Shown: positions 25,971 to 33,391, numbered from the stretch's first letter. The stretch: DNA of 64,000 bases from JALEFZ01 sp039817415 (GCA_039817415.1 JBCBVV010000014.1:1-64000); one strand, 5' to 3'. Numbers and translations are program-made. The notes: generated by a model from the sequence alone, not told the origin.

Positions 25971-27383
25971 TTAAGTAAACTCCTGATTGTCAGTATTCTT
26001 TTTTGTTCGTTTTTGATAGGCTTCTTGATATCGTGTTCTTGTAAATATACCCAATTCATTGGGATCGATTCCATAGGATTCAATTCTTTTTCTGATGAGG
26101 GCGATCTGCCTTCTTTTTTGGTCAAGGAATAGATATTCATTTTGGGGCTGGTAGGGTTGTTTTTTGGTAACCATATTCCAAATGATGACGGCTATTTTTC
26201 TGGCCGTGGCGGTAATGGCTGCCTGGCGACCTTTTCGAAAGGCGATCTTTTTGAAGAATTTTCCTAAGTCTGAATCTTTGAGGTTGCCTACGGCATTGGC
26301 GGCGTTGCGAAGGGCGATTTTGAGTCTATGGCTTCCTTTGGGTATTTTGTGGGAAAGAACTCTGCCTCCGCTTACCCGATTGTTGGGAGCCAGCCTAAGC
26401 CATGAACAGAAGTGCTTGGCTGTGGGAAATTTATCAAAGCCCTCTTTTCCTATTTCGCTCATGACCGACAGGACAGTGGAGAAACTGACTCCAGGTATTG
26501 TAAGCAGGTCAACCCCTCCAAAAAATTGATAGGCTACCACATTGAGGTCTATGCCTTGAATGGAGTTTTTGTTGTGTCGCTTGTATGTTTTTTTCTTGGG
26601 TAGTTCATCTACAGGTTCTTGTTGTTCCTTGATGATTTGGTCAAGTACTTCTTTGATTTTTGCATCACATGCAGCGATTTTGGATTGATAGAATAGGTGC
26701 CTTTCGTATTCCTGTTCCAAACCGAATAGGTAGTCCTGCCTTTGATTGGAGACCAAGGCTTTCGCAATCTCTTCTTCACTTTTTCTGCAGTTGTAATGTC
26801 TATGTTTTGCCAATGATTTGGGATCAAGATTACCCGCACATATATCTGCGATGATTTTCATCCCTGTAAGTCCAGTAATGTCCCTGACCACTACATCAAG
26901 TCTAAAGTTGAGTAGCTTGAGGTACTTCTGCATTTTATGAGAAGTGTCTGCTTTTTGAGCGATCATGTTGGAACGATGCCGACACAGGGTACGGAGTTTT
27001 TCTGTTTGTTCATCTGGCAAAAAACAGGAGGGAAGCAAACCCAGAGAGTGAAGCTTTTGAATCCACTGGCAATCGAGCACATCGGTCTTCTTGCGAGAGA
27101 CATGTTTGGTGAATCGCCCATTGCAGAGTGTTACATCCAGGCCTGCCTTGATGAGTTCTGAGAAGAGGTTTTGCCAATAGGCACCTGTACTTTCCATGGC
27201 CACTGTGGTGATGCCATGACTGATTAGGTATTGAGCCAGGTTGGTAAGATCTTGGGCATAGACCCCAAAACTTTTTACCTGATCCAGGCCCTGGCCGATG
27301 GCTACGTAGTGTTCTTTGCTCCCCACATCTATCCCCGCAGCATGGGGGTTGACTAGGGGCATAGACAGACTTTTCGATTCCAT
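25971..27383 (-). CDS. IS110-family transposase
   Basis: The 470-residue protein has the N-terminal DEDD RuvC-like domain: AGIDVGSKEHYVAIG (about residues 16-30), TTVAMESTGAYWQNL (about 59-73) and SRKKTDVLDCQWIQKLHSLG (about 95-114). The C-terminal Tnp domain has LLTIPGVSFSTVLSVMSEIG (about 295-314) and RLAPNNRVSGGRV with the serine expected to attack DNA (about 332-344). These enzymes recombine DNA with an RNA guide. All key residues are visible and the frame is intact, so the element may be active. Confidence 0.93.
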   Translation of the reverse strand: MESKSLSMPLVNPHAAGIDVGSKEHYVAIGQGLDQVKSFGVYAQDLTNLAQYLISHGITTVAMESTGAYWQNLFSELIKAGLDVTLCNGRFTKHVSRKKTDVLDCQWIQKLHSLGLLPSCFLPDEQTEKLRTLCRHRSNMIAQKADTSHKMQKYLKLLNFRLDVVVRDITGLTGMKIIADICAGNLDPKSLAKHRHYNCRKSEEEIAKALVSNQRQDYLFGLEQEYERHLFYQSKIAACDAKIKEVLDQIIKEQQEPVDELPKKKTYKRHNKNSIQGIDLNVVAYQFFGGVDLLTIPGVSFSTVLSVMSEIGKEGFDKFPTAKHFCSWLRLAPNNRVSGGRVLSHKIPKGSHRLKIALRNAANAVGNLKDSDLGKFFKKIAFRKGRQAAITATARKIAVIIWNMVTKKQPYQPQNEYLFLDQKRRQIALIRKRIESYGIDPNELGIFTRTRYQEAYQKRTKKNTDNQEFT

Positions 27384-27706
27384 TTTTTTTTGAATAGGTA
27401 TAAAAAATGGCCCTAGGAAAATGTATCTTTGCTATTGAAAATTATCCTGATCGGGGTTCCCGATACATCGGGACCTCCATTGTAATTTATCAACTGTCCT
27501 GATGTCCAGATCAGGACTTTTTACATTTTAACCAGAATTACGCAGGGACTTGACCACCAAAGGAGGACAGAGATACCACTTTAAAAATCGGTCTTACCAT
27601 AGAGCCAATAGCAAAATAGGTATTCCTCGTTAGCTTGGGTAATCAATAGGCAGGAGAAATTCTCTATTTTTTTGAAGGGAATTTTTGGTTGCCCTATCTG
27701 GGGAAT
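27384..27706 (-). ncRNA. Candidate bridge (guide) RNA region of the IS110 element
   Basis: The 323 bases upstream of the transposase hold no gene. They contain two strong hairpins: GTCCTGAT...ATCAGGAC at 27496-27517 and TCCCGAT...ATCGGGA at 27458-27473. In IS110-group elements the 5' non-coding end encodes the RNA that pairs with target and donor DNA. Location and structure fit, but target- and donor-binding loops were not mapped. Confidence 0.45.
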
Positions 27707-27712
27707 AGCACA

Positions 27713-27778
27713 CAACGGTTAGTATATGAAGCGTAGCATCCCACAGGGTGCTATGATTTCATATACAGTGTTATGCTC
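27713..27778 (-). repeat. attC-like cassette site
   Basis: Hairpin of the TATATGAA...TTTCATATA type: arms TATATGAAGCGTAGCATCCC and GGGTGCTATGATTTCATATA with an extrahelical A. Outer boxes are CAACGG and GTTATGC. The right end GTTATGCTC equals the 5' junction of the 27781-28488 cassette. Confidence 0.9.
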
Positions 27779-27780
27779 TT

Positions 27781-28488
27781 TTATTTTCTTTTTACTTTAA
27801 TAGTTTTATACGCCTCAATCGCTTTTTTCTGATTATCGAGGCTCAAGTTTTTACCGACTAAATTGAAATTAAAATTGGAGTTCAAATCTTGGAAATAAAC
27901 TCCTGTCATTCCTTCAAAACCATTTTTAGGATAAATTATTTTTCTGTAATACTCCCCAATTGTGTCGATTTCAAAGTTATATTTTACAATCTTATCAGGT
28001 ATTTCGATATTCACTTCTTGAATAGTGTCTTTATAAGTTAAAATGGCTTTATAGCTCCCCTCTTCTAACAAAATTTCCTTCTTTGGTATCTGAATTTTCT
28101 CAACTATAACCATTGATGTATCTGTAATTCCTTTCTCTTTCAAGATTCTATTTCTTTCCCCAATAACATCCCCACTTGTGTATGTTATTCCTTGTTTCAT
28201 GTATGGAGGTATTATCATCCATTCCCATTTTCCACTTTCTACATATTCTTCGATTGTTGGTGCCAAGTGATTTGCGTAACCCATTTCGCTCCAGTCAAAG
28301 TGTAATTCAACATCTTCACTTTCAATTTTTCCGACAAAACTATCTATACCCTTTGACTTTTTATATTTCCAATGTGCAGGAACTTCAATTTCAAATCCAC
28401 CTGTATTAATTGCCTTCTTTCCATTACCATTAGGCTCTTTACAGCCCGTAAAGAAAATTAGTATCGCCATTATAAGGTTGAATTTCAT
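27781..28488 (-). CDS. Hypothetical lipoprotein, cassette gene
   Basis: The 235-residue protein has a lipoprotein signal (LIMAILIFFTGCKEPN, Cys at residue 16). The mature part contains FEIEVPAHWKYKKSKGIDSFVGKI, a pattern typical of small lipoproteins with a PsbP/MOG1-like fold, and ends in a second beta segment with GYVYFQ-like FEGMTGVYFQDLNSNF. No enzyme motif is seen. It is probably attached to the membrane facing the periplasm. It is the only gene in its cassette, with exact matching junctions. Confidence 0.7.
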   Translation of the reverse strand: MKFNLIMAILIFFTGCKEPNGNGKKAINTGGFEIEVPAHWKYKKSKGIDSFVGKIESEDVELHFDWSEMGYANHLAPTIEEYVESGKWEWMIIPPYMKQGITYTSGDVIGERNRILKEKGITDTSMVIVEKIQIPKKEILLEEGSYKAILTYKDTIQEVNIEIPDKIVKYNFEIDTIGEYYRKIIYPKNGFEGMTGVYFQDLNSNFNFNLVGKNLSLDNQKKAIEAYKTIKVKRK

Positions 28489-28504
28489 TTGATCTTATTG
28501 AGCA

Positions 28505-28570
28505 TAACGGTTAGTATATGAAGCGTAGCGACCGAATGGGAGCTATGATTTCATATACCTTGTTAGCAGC
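28505..28570 (-). repeat. attC-like cassette site
   Basis: Hairpin with arms TATATGAAGCGTAGC and GCTATGATTTCATATA, closely related to the site at 27713-27778. Outer boxes are TAACGG (28505-28510) and GTTAGC (28562-28567). The right end GTTAGCAGC equals the 5' junction of the 28573-29055 cassette, found on the far side of the small IS derivative. Confidence 0.9.
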
Positions 28571-28572
28571 TT

Positions 28573-29055
28573 TTACTCTGTCAATTTTGTAATTCTATTA
28601 TACTCCTTCCATTTTGGGTCGTGATTAAATCCGCAACCAAACTCTACTAATTTTTTGTCACTTTCGCTAAGTTCTGCTAATGTTGTTTGAGCAAATTCTG
28701 GATTGTCAATATAGAGGTCCATTATCATTCCAAAATCAGTGGCGACTCGTGCAACTGGATGAACTACGCATTGCTTTTTGAGGATTTCAGAAAAGTAATC
28801 TTCAATTGTACCCATATCAAGATCTTCAGGAGTTGAATCGTCAATCCAGATATTGAACTGCAAATTGAAAGGGCAATATTTTTTGTATTCATATTCTTTA
28901 TAACCTAAGTCCACCCATCCTGTTGCTGGTTTACCACTTTCAGATTGAGTCATAACAATGGAAATTGAATTCGCAGGATAAACTTCTTTAGTTAATCGAA
29001 GTTCGTCCCAGTTGATGTTGCCTTTATTACCTTTTAGAAAGTCAAATATTCCCAT
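28573..29055 (-). CDS. Hypothetical protein, cassette gene
   Basis: The 160-residue acidic protein has no signal peptide. Notable segments are WVDLGYKEYEYKKYCPFNLQF (about residues 47-67), HPVARVATDFGMIMDLYID (about 99-117) and KLVEFGCGFNHDPKW (about 134-148). The pattern is reminiscent of small immunity-type or DUF695-like proteins, but I cannot assign it. It starts 14 bp from the IS110-derived element and ends 3 bp before the attC-like site, so it fills the cassette. Confidence 0.65.
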   Translation of the reverse strand: MGIFDFLKGNKGNINWDELRLTKEVYPANSISIVMTQSESGKPATGWVDLGYKEYEYKKYCPFNLQFNIWIDDSTPEDLDMGTIEDYFSEILKKQCVVHPVARVATDFGMIMDLYIDNPEFAQTTLAELSESDKKLVEFGCGFNHDPKWKEYNRITKLTE

Positions 29056-29068
29056 TTTTTATTTTTTT

Positions 29069-29204
29069 ATCCTGACTAACGTTAAGTAAACTCCTGATTA
29101 CCAATACGCATTTTTTTAATCATCGTTAGCTTGGGTAATCAATAGGCAGGAGAAATTCACTATCTTTTTTTGAAGGGAATCTTTGGTTGTCCTATCTGGG
29201 GAAT
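29069..29204 (-). mobile_element. 136-bp internally deleted derivative of the IS110 element
   Basis: It joins 31 bp identical to the right end of the IS110 element (25958-25988) to about 80 bp nearly identical to its left end (27628-27706); the transposase and most of the candidate guide RNA are missing. It sits after the cassette box GTTAGCAGC, at the same offset of about 10 bp as the full element. The cassette around it still has matching junctions, so the insertion came after cassette formation. Confidence 0.8.
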
Positions 29205-29210
29205 TGCTGC

Positions 29211-29278
29211 TAACGTCCCGGCTAAACGGCCTAGCCAGCTTTTGCTGGCTATGAACGTTTTAGCCATTGTTAGCGGTT
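29211..29278 (-). repeat. attC-like cassette site
   Basis: Hairpin of the GGCTAAA type: GGCTAAACGGCCTAGCCAGC pairs with GCTGGCTATGAACGTTTTAG plus CC, with an extrahelical base in the second arm. Outer boxes are TAACG (29211-29215) and GTTAGCGG. The right end GTTAGCGGTT equals the 5' junction of the 29291-29887 cassette over 10 bases. Confidence 0.92.
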
Positions 29279-29290
29279 CGGCTTCTTTTT

Positions 29291-29887
29291 TTATTTCATT
29301 ATTTCATTCTTCGTTATCCAAAGTTCGTTTCCAATTGTATCGCTTCGACTTCGGTATCTGAATAACGCTTTTTCGTCTCTATATTTCGAGTTTTTGAGTA
29401 TTCCAAATACGTAATATTCTTCATCTCCTCTTGGAACACTCACATCTGAAAAGAATATTGTGTCGTTTTTGATTTCGTAATTACCTCTTGCTTCACTTAC
29501 TCCAAAACATACACTTCTTTCTTTAAATTTATTATTTGGCTTCAATTTGAAAGTTGTCATGCAATTTGCCGCTCCTTCTCTTTGGGCTATGAATAAATCT
29601 TCACCTTCTAATTTGTCAAAATTCATTATTCCGCTTGGCTTCAAAAAAATCAATCCCAAACTAACCGCCATTATTCCGATTGTCCAATTACGGTTTCGAT
29701 TTGAAAATTTTTCTTTAAACCCTTTACCAATTTGAATTAGACACATTATCGCTAAGAATAAAAATGCAATTGCCAAAAAAATGAAAATTGGGAAAGCCAA
29801 AATCCCCATTTTCCCTTCCCAAAAGTGATTTAAATTTACAAGTAGGAAAAAGACAATTGTTGTTATTATCAGTTCTTTATTCTTCAA
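29291..29887 (-). CDS. Hypothetical membrane protein, cassette gene
   Basis: The 198-residue protein has three predicted membrane segments (about residues 7-24, 29-50 and 68-84) followed by a soluble beta-rich C-terminal part with AREGAANCMTTFKL-like QREGAANCMTTFKLKPNN and FWRT-like strands. The layout is common among small cassette and accessory proteins of Bacteroidota. No function is known. The gene fills its cassette: start 24 bp after one attC-like site, stop 12 bp before the next. Confidence 0.7.
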   Translation of the reverse strand: MKNKELIITTIVFFLLVNLNHFWEGKMGILAFPIFIFLAIAFLFLAIMCLIQIGKGFKEKFSNRNRNWTIGIMAVSLGLIFLKPSGIMNFDKLEGEDLFIAQREGAANCMTTFKLKPNNKFKERSVCFGVSEARGNYEIKNDTIFFSDVSVPRGDEEYYVFGILKNSKYRDEKALFRYRSRSDTIGNELWITKNEIMK

Positions 29888-29914
29888 TGGTTTTATTTTT
29901 TTCTTGCTAACCGC

Positions 29915-29980
29915 TAACGGTCTGGCTAAACGCAGTAGCCCCGTATAGGGGCTATTGCCGTTTTAGCCTTTGTTGTGGTT
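29915..29980 (-). repeat. attC-like cassette site
   Basis: Best hairpin of the array: GGCTAAACG plus CAGTAGCCCC pairs with GGGGCTATTG plus CCGTTTTAGCC, with one extrahelical base. Outer boxes are TAACGG (29915-29920) and GTTGTGG (29972-29978). The right end GTTGTGGTTA equals the 5' junction at the attI-like site 32237-32272, so this site ends the first cassette. Confidence 0.93.
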
Positions 29981-29986
29981 AGTTTT

Positions 29987-30658
29987 TTACTTATGATAAG
30001 TAATCGTTCTTATTTGCTTTTGACTCAAAGTATCATTTTTAAACATTTTCCTTTCGGTCCAATTTCCTTGGGAATCAGATTTAACGTATTCATAAGTTTT
30101 GATACTGTATCGTTTCCCTTTTGAGTTTTCATAAAACCCTTTTGTCACTCGATTTTGATTATCAAAAAATAAACTATCTAAACCACGATATTCACCTTTC
30201 CCGTTTTCATAAGTTTTCAATACAGGATTACCATTTTCGTCTGTAGTTTCAGTAAATTTCCAAGAAATTTGATTTTCTGAGTTTAGTGAAGCTTCAACTT
30301 TTAATCCATTTGAATTTACATAAACGGTGTCTCTACTCGGTTCTGTCTCACCCTGTTCGTAATATTCAGCACCAATAAGCTTCATTTGATTGTCGTACTT
30401 ACGATAGAATCTTAAAATTGTATCCTTTTCTTGCCCAATCCAATAAATATCAATCGAATTCCCGTTTTTGTCAAAATTCTCTATTGTCGCTGAATTAAAG
30501 ATTATAGAGTCATTACGCAGGTCAAAATTCTCCTCTTTGATTTTAGCTATTTCAAGCTGATTTATTGACTTGTCGTCAACTTCTTTTTTGTTACCTCTTT
30601 CATCATTGCAAGAAGTTAATGCAATCAAAACAATAGCTATAAAAGATATTTTTTTCAT
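29987..30658 (-). CDS. Hypothetical lipoprotein, second gene of the first cassette
   Basis: The 223-residue protein has a lipoprotein signal (IAIVLIALTSCNDERG, Cys at residue 17). The mature part consists of repeated beta strands with turns like YENGKGEYRG and YENSKGKRYS, which recall RHS/MORN-like antitoxin-type beta folds. No catalytic motif is visible. It lies 12 bp downstream of the SUMF1-like gene with no attC between them, so both travel in one cassette and probably function together. Confidence 0.7.
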   Translation of the reverse strand: MKKISFIAIVLIALTSCNDERGNKKEVDDKSINQLEIAKIKEENFDLRNDSIIFNSATIENFDKNGNSIDIYWIGQEKDTILRFYRKYDNQMKLIGAEYYEQGETEPSRDTVYVNSNGLKVEASLNSENQISWKFTETTDENGNPVLKTYENGKGEYRGLDSLFFDNQNRVTKGFYENSKGKRYSIKTYEYVKSDSQGNWTERKMFKNDTLSQKQIRTITYHK

Positions 30659-30670
30659 ATTTAGTTAATT

Positions 30671-32215
30671 TTAGTTTTTAACTCCACGATAACCAGAATA
30701 TGGTTTTCTGATATCAAGACCTTGGCGATAAACATTGAATCTATCTGCAATTCGTGCGTGATTTTCGTGGAAAGCCCAGCAACCGCCTCTGTAACCATAC
30801 ACTAAATCTGACTCGTTTGAATAATACCAATCTCTATTATCCGATTTTCCTTCACTTGTGATTGTACCATCACCACAACTTCCAGCATAATTTCTACTTT
30901 CTATACTTCCAATTGGTATTACAGGCTCTCTTAAATTCCCACTCAAATCAAGAGTGCCAAAATAACCACTTCCAGTAGTTACTCTATTCAGCGATTTTTT
31001 TCCTTTAGAATGTATGCCAGTTTCTAATGGACCTCGATATTTAATATCTTGAGATAAAGTTCTACACCCTATGTAGGATTTGTCACTTCCATTTTTAGTA
31101 CAAACATCATTAAAATTGCTGAATCCCAAATAATTAACGTGAATATTACCATCGACGCAATAATTGTTCTCATCGCATTTATAAAGTGTTTTGTCTAAAA
31201 AGTATTGTTTAGTAATTTCACTACCACCCCAAGAAAATTCTCTAAATTTTGGTTTGTCAAATCCTCTCGCAGACTTTTCAAATTCCAATTCCGTCATTAC
31301 TCTAATTCCTGCCCAATCTGAATACGCTAAACAATCATTCCAAGACAAAAAGCTACAAGGTTGATTAGGTTTCGTTGTTACAAATTCTACATTATTGTAT
31401 TCTATAAAATTACCATAGTCTGCTCTTGTAATACCTTGAAAAGTTGCGTCTAAGTTAATGCGTTCTTTTGCTTGTTCAGGACTTAATGAGTTTAAGAAAT
31501 CACAGAATTGTTGCTCTGTAAGTTCATATCGCATTTGATAAAAGCTTTCAAAACCTTTAGGAAATGTTTTAGGCAAAACTCCTTTTTTATTTCCTGAAAA
31601 TGTATTTACACCAGTAATTTCGGCATCCAAAACATTAAGACATCCTTCACAATCACCAAGTTTTATTTCATTTTCTGAATTTATTTGATAAGCTCCTTTA
31701 AACTGACCTTTTGTACCTGATTTAAAAAAAGCATTTAGTGGTGCACCCAATGAACCTCTACTCGTACTTTTTGTATTTCTATAATCAAAGGGCTTAATGC
31801 TTCCTAAGGTAAATTCACCTTTTGGGATATATACCATTTCAAGACAATGTGGCTTTACATTTAGGTCGTTTTCTTTAAATATTATTTTTAAGTCAACGCT
31901 GTTTTTAGAATCATTACTTTTTGCAGGAATTAAGTAAAATCCCTTGGAATCAGTGGTTTTTTTTATTTCAAAAAACTCGGTAGTTAGTTCTATTGATTCT
32001 ATATCATGACTTTGATTTTTGCCTTTGAAAAATAAGTATAAAGCACTGTGATTTACATCATCATTCCAAAAGTCAAAGTAATTGACCCTGACGTTTAAAG
32101 ACTTATTTGTGGTTGATATGATTTCTGTATATGCCCTCTTGGTACTCTTATATCTCGAATTTGCGATAGATTGCAGAGAGGTACTTAAAAAGATTAAGAG
32201 AAGTAAATATTTCAT
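30671..32215 (-). CDS. SUMF1/formylglycine-generating-enzyme-like secreted protein, cassette gene
   Basis: The start at 32215 is chosen because a signal peptide follows (MKYLLLLIFLSTSLQSIANS); an upstream in-frame ATG at 32260 would begin inside the attI region. The C-terminal two thirds show the FGE-sulfatase domain: CLEMVYIPKGEFTLGSIKPF (start of domain, about residue 135), YELTEQQFCDFLNSL, CSFLSWNDCLAYSDWAGIRVMTELEFEKSARG and the final YRGGCWAF...GYRGVKN. Such domains occur in true formylglycine enzymes but more often in proteins of unknown role; the secreted location and long N-terminal region argue against the sulfatase-activating role. It is the first gene after attI and shares a cassette with 29987-30658. 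Confidence 0.8.
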   Translation of the reverse strand: MKYLLLLIFLSTSLQSIANSRYKSTKRAYTEIISTTNKSLNVRVNYFDFWNDDVNHSALYLFFKGKNQSHDIESIELTTEFFEIKKTTDSKGFYLIPAKSNDSKNSVDLKIIFKENDLNVKPHCLEMVYIPKGEFTLGSIKPFDYRNTKSTSRGSLGAPLNAFFKSGTKGQFKGAYQINSENEIKLGDCEGCLNVLDAEITGVNTFSGNKKGVLPKTFPKGFESFYQMRYELTEQQFCDFLNSLSPEQAKERINLDATFQGITRADYGNFIEYNNVEFVTTKPNQPCSFLSWNDCLAYSDWAGIRVMTELEFEKSARGFDKPKFREFSWGGSEITKQYFLDKTLYKCDENNYCVDGNIHVNYLGFSNFNDVCTKNGSDKSYIGCRTLSQDIKYRGPLETGIHSKGKKSLNRVTTGSGYFGTLDLSGNLREPVIPIGSIESRNYAGSCGDGTITSEGKSDNRDWYYSNESDLVYGYRGGCWAFHENHARIADRFNVYRQGLDIRKPYSGYRGVKN

Positions 32216-32236
32216 GATTTTTATTTTTTTAATTAA

Positions 32237-32272
32237 CCACAACATTAGTATATACGCCATATGGCGTATAGC
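32237..32272 (-). other. attI-like site of array 2
   Basis: On the minus strand it begins GCTATACGCCATATGGCG, continues TATATACTAAT and ends in the cut box GTTGTGG. It contains a perfect 20-bp palindrome (32251-32270) and no attC-type stem. It lies 3 bp after the recombinase stop codon, at the 5' end of the array, and is nearly identical to 7194-7228. Confidence 0.78.
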
Positions 32273-32275
32273 TCC

Positions 32276-33391
32276 TTATTGGAGATCTAGGTCCATCTCA
32301 TCCAAGGGACTTTTCAATTTACTTACTGCTTGTTGAGTAATGTGCATGTATATTTCTGTTGTCTTTATGGATGAATGACCAAGTATGTGTTGAATATAAC
32401 GAAGGTCTGTTCCTCTTTCAAGTAAATGAGTAGCAAAAGAATGACGAAGGGTATGTATAGTCGCATAAGGATTAATACCGGATTTACGAACCCCTGCTCT
32501 CATGATGTTTTGTATGGAGCGACTACTATATTGACCACCAGTTTGCCCTTCGAATAACCAATACTGAGGCTGATATTCTTTCCGATAGGTTTGAATCAGG
32601 CCTGCAATCTTCTCGGAAAGGAGAACAAATCGATCTTTTTTCCCTTTTCCTCCCTTGATAAAAATCTGTCTGCGATCCCACATAATATCGTCAATTCGGA
32701 TTCTAGTGGTTTCGCCCAATCTTAATCCAGTCGAATAGATCAAGGAGATTATACATCTATGTTTTAGGTTCGATATAGATCTTATAAGTCGCTTGATTTC
32801 ATCCTCACTTAAGACCTGTGGGAGCTTTTCAGGCTTCTTGGGACGGAGATCATAAAATTGTCTTTCCTGGCCAAGCACTTGTTCGTAGTAGAATTTTATA
32901 GCATTTACTGCTTGGTTTTGGGTGGATTCTGACCAGTTTTTCTCTTTGATTTTTAACATCAAATATGCTTTGATGGCCGATTTCGGCAAGGCATCAATTT
33001 GTTGTTTAGAAAAGTAGCTGAGAAATTCTCTAAACTGTGATTTGTATACTTTGAGCGTCCGATAACTGTATCTTTTAAGTATAATTTGTTGGCTTAACTG
33101 TAGGAGGGCCGTTTCATGTGATTCTGGGAGAGAAGGCGAGCTTGGGAGTAGTTCGGTGGGAGTTAAGGACGATGGGTTCGTTTTCGGCAGGACAATTTGG
33201 TTCCTTCCGAAAAGGTGGACCAGTTTTGCATATGATGATTTTGAATAGGGAAGGATCCACCCTTTCTGGGGACGAAAAAAGGCTCCCGCTATGCTTTTCA
33301 TTTTCTCGGGGAGCATAGGATCGTATCCTTTGGTAGTTACGAGAATACGGATTTGGTTTTTCCACTCAATCTTTTGGATGAAGATTTTCAT
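32276..33391 (-). CDS. Tyrosine recombinase (integron-integrase-like role, without IntI insert)
   Basis: The start at 33391 (MKIFIQKIEW) gives 371 residues; the open frame extends to 33616 but that part is low-complexity and unlikely. Residues 1-70 are an N-terminal domain seen in many Bacteroidota integrases, 92-175 the SAM-like core-binding domain, and 190-360 the catalytic domain. All active-site residues are visible: Arg in STGLRLGETT, Lys in KGGKGKKDR, His-x-x-Arg in HTLRHSFATHLL, His in LGHSSIKTT and Tyr in TTEIYMHI. The C-terminal SPLD motif is also found in IntI. The IntI-specific insert between the beta-hairpin Lys and HxxR is absent. The gene reads into attI and the cassettes. Confidence 0.9.
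   Translation of the reverse strand: MKIFIQKIEWKNQIRILVTTKGYDPMLPEKMKSIAGAFFRPQKGWILPYSKSSYAKLVHLFGRNQIVLPKTNPSSLTPTELLPSSPSLPESHETALLQLSQQIILKRYSYRTLKVYKSQFREFLSYFSKQQIDALPKSAIKAYLMLKIKEKNWSESTQNQAVNAIKFYYEQVLGQERQFYDLRPKKPEKLPQVLSEDEIKRLIRSISNLKHRCIISLIYSTGLRLGETTRIRIDDIMWDRRQIFIKGGKGKKDRFVLLSEKIAGLIQTYRKEYQPQYWLFEGQTGGQYSSRSIQNIMRAGVRKSGINPYATIHTLRHSFATHLLERGTDLRYIQHILGHSSIKTTEIYMHITQQAVSKLKSPLDEMDLDLQ

Larger units (their letters stand above)
25958..27706 (-). mobile_element. IS110-family insertion sequence
   Basis: The boundaries (1749 bp) come from comparison with the deleted copy at 29069-29204: both share 31 bp at one end (25958-25988) and about 80 bp at the other (27628-27706), and diverge immediately outside. 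There are no terminal inverted repeats, as usual for IS110. The transposase stop codon lies almost at the short right end. A non-coding stretch of about 320 bp precedes the gene, as in IS110-group elements that encode a guide (bridge) RNA. The element sits about 10 bp after the attC cut box GTTGTGTGC, in the spacer before a cassette gene. Confidence 0.85.
21322..33391 (-). mobile_element. Integron-like cassette array 2 with its recombinase
   Basis: From right to left: recombinase (32276-33391), attI-like site (32237-32272), then cassettes with a SUMF1-like protein plus lipoprotein, a membrane protein, a hypothetical protein, a lipoprotein, a HEAT-like protein, DUF2461, GH92 and a SnoaL-like lipoprotein. 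Junction and attC boxes match in each of these pairs: GTTGTGGTTA, GTTAGCGGTT, GTTAGCAGC, GTTATGCTC and GTT(G/A)GCAACAGT. The match fails only where transposons have broken the array (24942-25970). All genes run in the direction of the recombinase, an inverted layout compared with class 1 integrons. The DNA is visibly more AT-rich than the chromosome on either side. Confidence 0.87.

Noticed and set aside
30671..32215. Dedicated formylglycine-generating enzyme for the sulfatase at 19668-21134
   Set aside because: The protein is secreted with a long extra region, lies in a mobile cassette, and SUMF1-like domains often have other roles.
257..32272. The intergenic palindromes as simple REP/MITE-like repeats
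   Set aside because: Their outer boxes differ from site to site and agree only with the 5' junction of the same cassette. Dispersed repeats would not give this.
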